Source: JAAXQD01 sp035529735 (GTDB lineage: Bacteria; Desulfobacterota; Desulfobacteria; Desulfobacterales; UBA11574). From it: a stretch of 10,889 nt of DNA. Below are positions 7,738 through 10,889 of this stretch, piece by piece; positions within the stretch are counted from its first letter, which is position 1, and each line of letters begins with the position of its first letter. The stretch is taken from positions 1-10,889 of the forward strand of contig DATKWE010000113.1 of NCBI GenBank assembly GCA_035529735.1, read 5' to 3'. The notes beneath the pieces are model-generated. The model was not told the DNA's origin, made no database searches, and saw nothing but the letters and a program-made list of their open reading frames with translations. The position numbers and the translations under genes are program-made.

Positions 7738-7760
7738 TCGTAGTATTGTTTGAATGTCAA
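7731..7760 (-). promoter_or_regulatory. Candidate promoter of the methyltransferase operon
   Basis: A perfect -35 hexamer TTGACA (7760-7755, minus strand) is followed after 18 bases by TAGTTT (7736-7731), a weak -10. Transcription would begin near 7724, about 17 bases before the first ATG. A strong -35 with a poor -10 lying inside a palindrome is typical of a regulated promoter, but the -10 assignment is uncertain. Confidence 0.4.
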
Positions 7761-7870
7761 TAAAAAGAATCGATTATCTAAAAGCGTCTGGACATTCATT
7801 GATAGCCTCTTTTTTATTTTAAAAGCTTCGCCCTGATTTTTTTTGGGAATTTGTTCTATGGTTGGAGAAG

Positions 7871-7923
7871 AACCAAAAATATAAGTTTCTTTTTTTTTAT
7901 CTGATATACGATATGGTCCTATC
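7871..7923 (+). repeat. 5' untranslated part of a RAYT-type element (copy A)
   Basis: A stretch containing ATATAAGTTTCT, a T-run, and CTGATATACGATATGG precedes the transposase-like start at 7924. Nearly the same string recurs at 9208-9240, and a more diverged one at 10448-10484. The three copies in one orientation show a repeated element rather than chance AT-richness. Confidence 0.55.
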
Positions 7924-8010
7924 ATGACACGAAAAGTTCGAATAGATACTCCCGGGGAATATATAACGTTCTTTAGGTTTAAAGCTTTAAAGAGTCTTTT
8001 TCCTCTATGA
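7924..8010 (+). pseudogene. N-terminal remnant of a REP-associated tyrosine transposase (Y1/IS200-like, RAYT)
   Basis: The 28-codon frame starts MTRKVRIDTPGE, which matches the characteristic N-terminus of RAYT proteins (consensus like RKxRIDxPGALHHI). The similarity stops there: the HHI segment, the catalytic HUH motif and the tyrosine are absent, and a TGA ends the frame at 8008. It is therefore a truncated relic and not active. A second relic with the same start occurs at 10492. The identification rests on about 11 residues plus the shared upstream DNA. Confidence 0.55.
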
Positions 8011-8217
8011 GTTCAACATGTGGTTCCCATAATTCAATATCATCGAACTTTTCACCGCACTTAAAACGTTTGGTTTGAAAGAAAAAATTTGAATTCAACA
8101 AAAGAATTGACAGCATCTTGGATTAATTGTTAGAGAATTTAAGAAGTTACAAAGCAAAACTAAACCAGAGTTTGTCTTTTAAAAAAAAATCTAAAGATTT
8201 ACAAAGAGGTTTTTGAT
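8011..8217. other. AT-rich intergenic DNA before the AstE-type gene
   Basis: No convincing gene is seen. A 45-codon minus-strand frame (8116-7979) runs across the border with the RAYT relic. It has a hydrophilic, protein-like C-terminal half (KCGEKFDDIELWEPHVEL) but no ribosome binding site, and it may be a scrap of a lost gene. On the plus strand TTGACA at 8107-8112 is followed at 18 bases by TAGAGA, a possible weak promoter for the gene at 8218. Confidence 0.4.
8107..8136 (+). promoter_or_regulatory. Possible promoter of the AstE/AspA-type gene
   Basis: A perfect TTGACA (8107-8112) and a poor -10 TAGAGA (8131-8136) are spaced by 18 bases, giving a leader of about 75 bases. Only the -35 is persuasive. 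Confidence 0.3.
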
Positions 8218-9114
8218 GTGAAAATTGAAAATAAAATATTGGTTGTTAAAGAATTGCCGGATGGGTCTCCAGTCCGAATACCTTATTTTATCGTAGATTC
8301 AAACAAGAAAGGACCGACTACAGGGATCGTCGCAACTCAGCATGGAAATGAGTTCTTCTCGATTGTTGTTCTCAAAGAATTCTTGAAAATAAAATACCCT
8401 CTCAAAGGAAAAATAATCATCTTCCCGCTAGCAAACCCCTTAGCATACAATGTAAAAGAAAGAACCAGCAGGATAGATAGAAAAGATATGAATCGTTGCT
8501 GGCCCGGCAAGGAAGACGGCGTAATCACCGAAAAAATGTGTTACGACATCTTCAAAATACTTAATAGATGTGGTTGTGTTTTAGATCTTCACAACGGAAG
8601 CGATAACATTCTGGACACCCCTCAAGCCAGATTATATGAACCGAGATACGCTGATGTAGAGGATTTGGTTGACCATCTCGATGTTCCATTTATTTTACTA
8701 AGAAAAGAACCTCTTGAGAACACACTGGTCGGTTGTCTTCTAGACAGAAACATAAAAGCAATAACTGTTGAATTGGGTGAAGGAAAAAGAATCACTTATA
8801 ACTATATAAACAAAGGGATAAAAATAATAGAAAGCTTTCTAAGACATACAGGAAATCTTTCAAAACCCCAGACATTCGAATCAATACCTATAGATTATGA
8901 TAAAATGAGACTAGTTAAAGCAGAGAGTAGTGGATTATTTATTCCTAATATCCAACAGCTTGGGGAAAAAACAGATTATTTGGGAAATTTAATCGGTTTT
9001 CCTGATTTCTCTGAAAAAAAAATCCGTACTCCCACTAAAGGACATATATTGAGCCTATGGGTAGGAGGTGTTATTGCAAGAGGAGAACTATTGGCAAGAA
9101 TAACCAAAGATTAA
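8218..9114 (+). CDS. Succinylglutamate desuccinylase/aspartoacylase (AstE/AspA) family zinc deacylase, 298 aa
   Basis: Predicted zinc-dependent hydrolase of the M14-like AstE/AspA family that removes an acyl group from an amino-acid-like substrate. Zinc ligands are readable as H42 and E45 in QHGNE (41-45) and H125 in DLHNG (123-127). DMNRCWPG (90-97) is the family NR substrate-binding motif, and E185 in VELGEG is the likely catalytic glutamate. The C-terminal part (about 225-298) is the beta-domain (VKAESSGLFIPN, GELLARI). No signal peptide is evident. The start is GTG at 8218 with AGAGG 8 bases upstream; an overlapping ATG at 8216 is followed at once by TGA and cannot be the start. The codons are visibly AT-richer than those of the operon, and RAYT scraps lie on both sides, which suggests acquisition by transfer. 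It could act on N-acetyl, N-succinyl or another acyl substrate; relatives include the ectoine-pathway deacetylase DoeB. Confidence 0.85.
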   Translation: MKIENKILVVKELPDGSPVRIPYFIVDSNKKGPTTGIVATQHGNEFFSIVVLKEFLKIKYPLKGKIIIFPLANPLAYNVKERTSRIDRKDMNRCWPGKEDGVITEKMCYDIFKILNRCGCVLDLHNGSDNILDTPQARLYEPRYADVEDLVDHLDVPFILLRKEPLENTLVGCLLDRNIKAITVELGEGKRITYNYINKGIKIIESFLRHTGNLSKPQTFESIPIDYDKMRLVKAESSGLFIPNIQQLGEKTDYLGNLIGFPDFSEKKIRTPTKGHILSLWVGGVIARGELLARITKD

Positions 9115-9409
9115 ATTGTTAAAGTCAAAATTTTTTCCGGACAAGTCCCCCTCCCGGGGCAGTCTCTTCTGGGGTCGGACCGAAATGACACCCCTAAAAT
9201 ACACACAAAATATAAGTTTCTACTTTTTTATATGATATGGGTTAATGGGTTATGTTGGCAGCTCAAGTGATTTGCCGATAATATTAATCACCAAACAAGA
9301 TGTGAACCCGATGGTCTTGGATCGCTACCCCGGTAGAGGCATCCCATCTATACAAACACGGGGACCCGGTGGTTTCGCCTCAAATGTTTTCGGCAGAGTT
9401 GCGAAAAGT
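9115..9409. other. Intergenic region with repeat remnant between convergent genes
   Basis: About 295 bases without a supportable gene. At 9171-9194 GGGGT and ACCCC flank a short TCGGACCGA palindrome, similar in style to sequences found beside RAYT elements. No T-run follows, so a terminator is not clear, although convergent genes meet here. CTACC and GGTAG, two bases apart, form a small palindrome near 9331-9342. A 67-codon plus-strand frame (9245-9448) shows no recognisable protein and overlaps the radical SAM gene. Confidence 0.4.
9208..9240 (+). repeat. RAYT-type 5' repeat (copy B)
   Basis: AAATATAAGTTTCT, a T-rich run and ATATGATATGG repeat the DNA at 7878-7915 almost base for base, with one short gap, in the same orientation. 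No transposase N-terminus follows. The AstE-type gene therefore lies between two direct copies of this sequence, about 1.3 kb apart. Confidence 0.5.
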
Positions 9410-10165
9410 CTAAAACAGGACTTGGAATTTCATTTTTCTTTTCAATAATTCGAAAACAAGTCTTTCTTTATATTCCTCGAAGAATTGGTCCGTGGTTCCC
9501 CTGTTGAGCCCGAACCTGTGATAAAATCCCTTGATTGAATTTAAATAGTTCATCCTGTCGATAAAAATCGTATCCGCCTTTTCTGCAAGATTTTCGATGA
9601 GCTTTTCCGGATTTCCGGGCAGCAGCGGTCCGATGAAAACAAATGTTTTGATTCCGGAGGAGTGAATTTTCGCCAAAGCCGTCAATCTATCTTTTACCGG
9701 GCTTGCCTTGGGCTCAAATAATTTTGCCACCTTTTCATCATCGGTGGTGATGGTAAATCCCACCTCTATTTCCTCGAATTCTTTAAATAAATCCAGATCC
9801 CTTAAAACGAGTTGAGACTTTGTCTGAATATTGACCGGGAACTGTTTTTTGACGAGTTCTTTTAAACAGCGCCGGGTCAATTCATAGGTTGCTTCCAGGG
9901 GTTGATAGGGATCACAAACCGAGGAAATCCAAACGATCCCTCTTTTGGCTTTACCCAACTGCTTTTGCAAAACTTCAGGGGCATTTATTTTAACATCCAC
10001 AAAATCGCCCCAGGCCTCCTTATGTCCGGAATACCGTTTCATAAACAAGCGTGCATAGCAATACCTGCAATTGATCTGGCAACCGGTGTAAGGATTCAGG
10101 CAATAGTCAAAAACCTTCGACTTGTTGAGAACGCTTTTGGCCTGAATTTCTTTGACATGAAACAT
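9410..10165 (-). CDS. SPL-family (spore photoproduct lyase-like) radical SAM protein, 251 aa
   Basis: A radical SAM enzyme of the COG1533 group. The CX3CX2C cluster motif is C29, C33 and C36 in NPYTGCQINCRYCYARLF (24-41), with the aromatic residue before the last cysteine as usual. Other family marks are SSVCDPYQPLE (81-91), TKSQLVLRDLDLF (115-127), VGFTITTDD (135-143) and FIGPLLPG (177-184). It should bind a 4Fe-4S cluster and S-adenosylmethionine in the cytosol. The members of this group that resemble it are largely uncharacterised and lack evidence for DNA photoproduct repair, so the reaction is unknown. At 251 aa it is slightly shorter than many relatives of about 290. The ATG at 10165 lacks a good ribosome binding site. 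A MITE begins 22 bases upstream, so the native promoter may have been displaced. Confidence 0.9.
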   Translation of the reverse strand: MFHVKEIQAKSVLNKSKVFDYCLNPYTGCQINCRYCYARLFMKRYSGHKEAWGDFVDVKINAPEVLQKQLGKAKRGIVWISSVCDPYQPLEATYELTRRCLKELVKKQFPVNIQTKSQLVLRDLDLFKEFEEIEVGFTITTDDEKVAKLFEPKASPVKDRLTALAKIHSSGIKTFVFIGPLLPGNPEKLIENLAEKADTIFIDRMNYLNSIKGFYHRFGLNRGTTDQFFEEYKERLVFELLKRKMKFQVLF

Positions 10166-10187
10166 GGTAGCTTTTGCCCGGAATTAT

Positions 10188-10333
10188 TAGAACCTATCCC
10201 AAAATAATCTTTTGGCCCAATCTCGGCGTTTGGCCCTCGTTCTAAGTCCTCGACATACTTGAGTATGCCTGCGGGTTAAAACTCGGCCCCGCCTTGATCT
10301 TGAACTAAAATCTTTATTTTGAGACAGGTTCTA
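10188..10333. mobile_element. 146-bp MITE with 20-base terminal inverted repeats and TA flanks
   Basis: Left end 10188-10207 and right end 10314-10333 are inverted copies matching at 18 of 20 bases (TAGAACCTATCCCAAAATAA against TAGAACCTGTCTCAAAATAA). TA borders both ends, as expected for TA-targeting (IS630/Tc1-mariner type) transposition. The interior continues as an imperfect palindrome, with GGCC-TCGTTCTAA against GGCCGAGTTTTAA, centred on CATACT-TG-AGTATG (10254-10267). The whole element can fold into one long hairpin. It has no reading frame and would need a transposase supplied in trans. The family assignment by TA target is inference. Confidence 0.75.
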
Positions 10334-10377
10334 TATGGTTTTAGAAATATCGATGGCTATTGATATAAATTGAAGCT

Positions 10378-10397
10378 CCCTGCAACCTTGCGCGGGG
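10378..10397. repeat. REP-like hairpin at the left side of RAYT remnant C
   Basis: CCCTGCAA and TTGCGCGGG pair around a CC loop with one bulged base. GCTCCC (10375-10380) is also inverted as GGGAGC at 10433-10438. Hairpins of this kind typically border RAYT elements, and this one stands about 95 bases before the transposase-like fragment at 10492. Confidence 0.45.
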
Positions 10398-10491
10398 TTT
10401 CATAAGGTGCGATGGAAAGATCGATTGTTTTTGGGAGCGCCCCTTAAATTATAAAGTTTATAGTTTAGCTGATATATGATATATTTTTGAA

Positions 10492-10572
10492 ATATCACGT
10501 AAAGTCCGTATCGATGCTCCTGGCACTCTTCATCATATCATTATAAGAGACATCGAGTGAAGAAAAATATTA
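10492..10572 (+). pseudogene. Decayed N-terminus of a RAYT (Y1 transposase), copy C
   Basis: Translation gives ISRKVRIDAPGTLHHIIIRDIE, then TGA, then RKIL. This follows the RAYT N-terminus (RKxRIDAPGALHHIIxRGIERRKIF) closely. The initiating ATG is replaced by ATA, and the first arginine after IE is replaced by a stop, both consistent with single-base decay. The catalytic HUH and tyrosine regions are absent: the sequence passes directly into hairpin DNA at 10599. It is the better preserved of the two relics and shows the same upstream DNA as copies A and B. Confidence 0.75.
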
Positions 10573-10598
10573 GGGAGCACCGCAATAACGGGGACATC

Positions 10599-10684
10599 CT
10601 ATGATTTTATGCTTTTCGGGCAGCGAATCCAGACGGTTTTATCTTACAACTACTCAATTTCGAGGAAAACGCATAAAATCATAG
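10599..10684. repeat. Inverted repeat closing RAYT remnant C
   Basis: Perfect 14-base arms CTATGATTTTATGC (10599-10612) and GCATAAAATCATAG (10671-10684) extend by about five further pairs past a one-base bulge. It follows AACGGGGACAT (10588-10598), a phrase typical of the 3' side of RAYT-type elements. It probably marks the end of the element whose middle has been deleted. Confidence 0.6.
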
Positions 10685-10806
10685 ACGTTTGTTACCTTGA
10701 GAAGAACTTATAAACTAATGTACGCAACGTACACAGGCGGCACGACGGCCTATCGGCTATCGGCCCCACGCGGGCAACTCCAGAATTCACGGAGAGGCTG
10801 AGATAC
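10685..10806. other. Upstream region of the right-edge gene, with a 15-bp palindrome
   Basis: TGTACG (10719-10724) and CGTACA (10728-10733) are exact inverted copies three bases apart. They lie just after TATAAA (10709-10714), whose best upstream partner TTGTTA (10689-10694) is only 14 bases away, so any promoter is weak or activator-dependent. CTATCGGC is repeated in tandem near 10751-10764. The palindrome could be an operator for the gene starting at 10807. Confidence 0.3.
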
Positions 10807-10889
10807 ATGCAAGAGAGAATCATGTGGATGTTTGTCGCTTGCGCCTTCGTCGTAGTGCCCATCCCCCGCGGTTTCGCCCAGATCTGGGC
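10807..10889 (+). CDS. N-terminus of a predicted secreted protein, cut by the window edge
   Basis: An open frame of 27 codons runs off the right end. It reads MQERIMWMFVACAFVVVPIP and then RGFAQIW. A short charged start, a hydrophobic core of about 15 residues and a GFA-Q site that fits signal peptidase I indicate an exported protein. GGAGAGG lies 9 bases before the ATG, which supports translation. The C at residue 11 is too early for a normal lipobox. The mature function cannot be judged. Its base composition is GC-richer than the repeat-filled DNA before it. Confidence 0.55.
   Translation, partial: MQERIMWMFVACAFVVVPIPRGFAQIW

Noticed and set aside
7734..7925. 63-codon minus-strand frame between the operon and the RAYT relic
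   Set aside because: Lysine-rich composition reflects AT-rich repeat DNA read backwards, it has no family resemblance, and it overlaps the operon promoter candidate.
7979..8116. 45-codon minus-strand frame with a protein-like acidic C-terminus
   Set aside because: No ribosome binding site, no known family, and it overlaps the RAYT relic. At most it is a gene scrap, so it is mentioned only in the intergenic entry.
9138..9165. GC-rich C- and G-runs after the deacylase gene as an intrinsic terminator
   Set aside because: The possible stem is short and no T-run follows it on the plus strand; the T-run lies before it.
9300..9370. Possible tRNA-like fold around the CTACC-GGTAG palindrome
   Set aside because: No acceptor stem, T-arm consensus or CCA end can be assembled.
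9245..9448. 67-codon plus-strand frame after RAYT copy B
   Set aside because: No ribosome binding site or recognisable domain, and its end is antisense to the radical SAM gene.
1..10889. CRISPR array or defence island
   Set aside because: No regularly spaced direct repeats and no cas or defence genes are present; the repeats seen are REP/RAYT and MITE types.

Overview
The window looks like a chromosomal segment of an anaerobic bacterium, most likely a sulfate-reducing Desulfobacterales-type deltaproteobacterium (Desulfobacterota). This placement is inferred from the gene content (a corrinoid methyltransferase operon of the quaternary-amine type, DUF1638, a RACo-type activator) and from intergenic repeats of the REP/RAYT and MITE kind. 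No rRNA or other taxonomic marker is present.

Positions 1-7760, minus strand: a methylotrophy operon read right to left. Its order is an MtgA/AcsE/MtrH-like methyl-corrinoid:tetrahydrofolate methyltransferase (7707-6907), an MtgC/MtbC-like corrinoid protein (6862-6227), two different MttB-superfamily methyltransferases (6056-4605 and 4587-3181), a DUF1638 protein (3161-2574) and, after a 254-base gap with its own promoter candidate, a RACo/RamA-type reductive activator of corrinoid proteins (2319-10). Neither MttB frame contains an in-frame amber codon, so both belong to the non-pyrrolysine branch, whose characterised members (MtgB, MtpB, MtcB and others) demethylate quaternary amines such as glycine betaine, proline betaine or carnitine. 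The inferred flow is: substrate methyl group -> MttB -> Co(I) corrinoid protein -> tetrahydrofolate, with the activator re-reducing corrinoid that has oxidised to Co(II). The activator carries an intact response-regulator receiver domain fused ahead of its 2Fe-2S and ASKHA domains, and this is the most unusual point in the window.

Positions 7760-9410: an AT-rich region. It holds a plus-strand AstE/AspA-type zinc deacylase (8218-9114) with remnants of a REP-associated tyrosine transposase (RAYT) element on both sides.

Positions 9410-10165, minus strand: an SPL-family radical SAM protein. A 146-bp TA-flanked, almost fully palindromic MITE lies just upstream of its start. From 10334 to about 10690 there is another decayed RAYT remnant (a recognisable N-terminus with a lost start codon and an in-frame stop, plus hairpin-forming ends). 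The last 83 bases open a plus-strand gene for an apparently secreted protein that is cut by the window edge.
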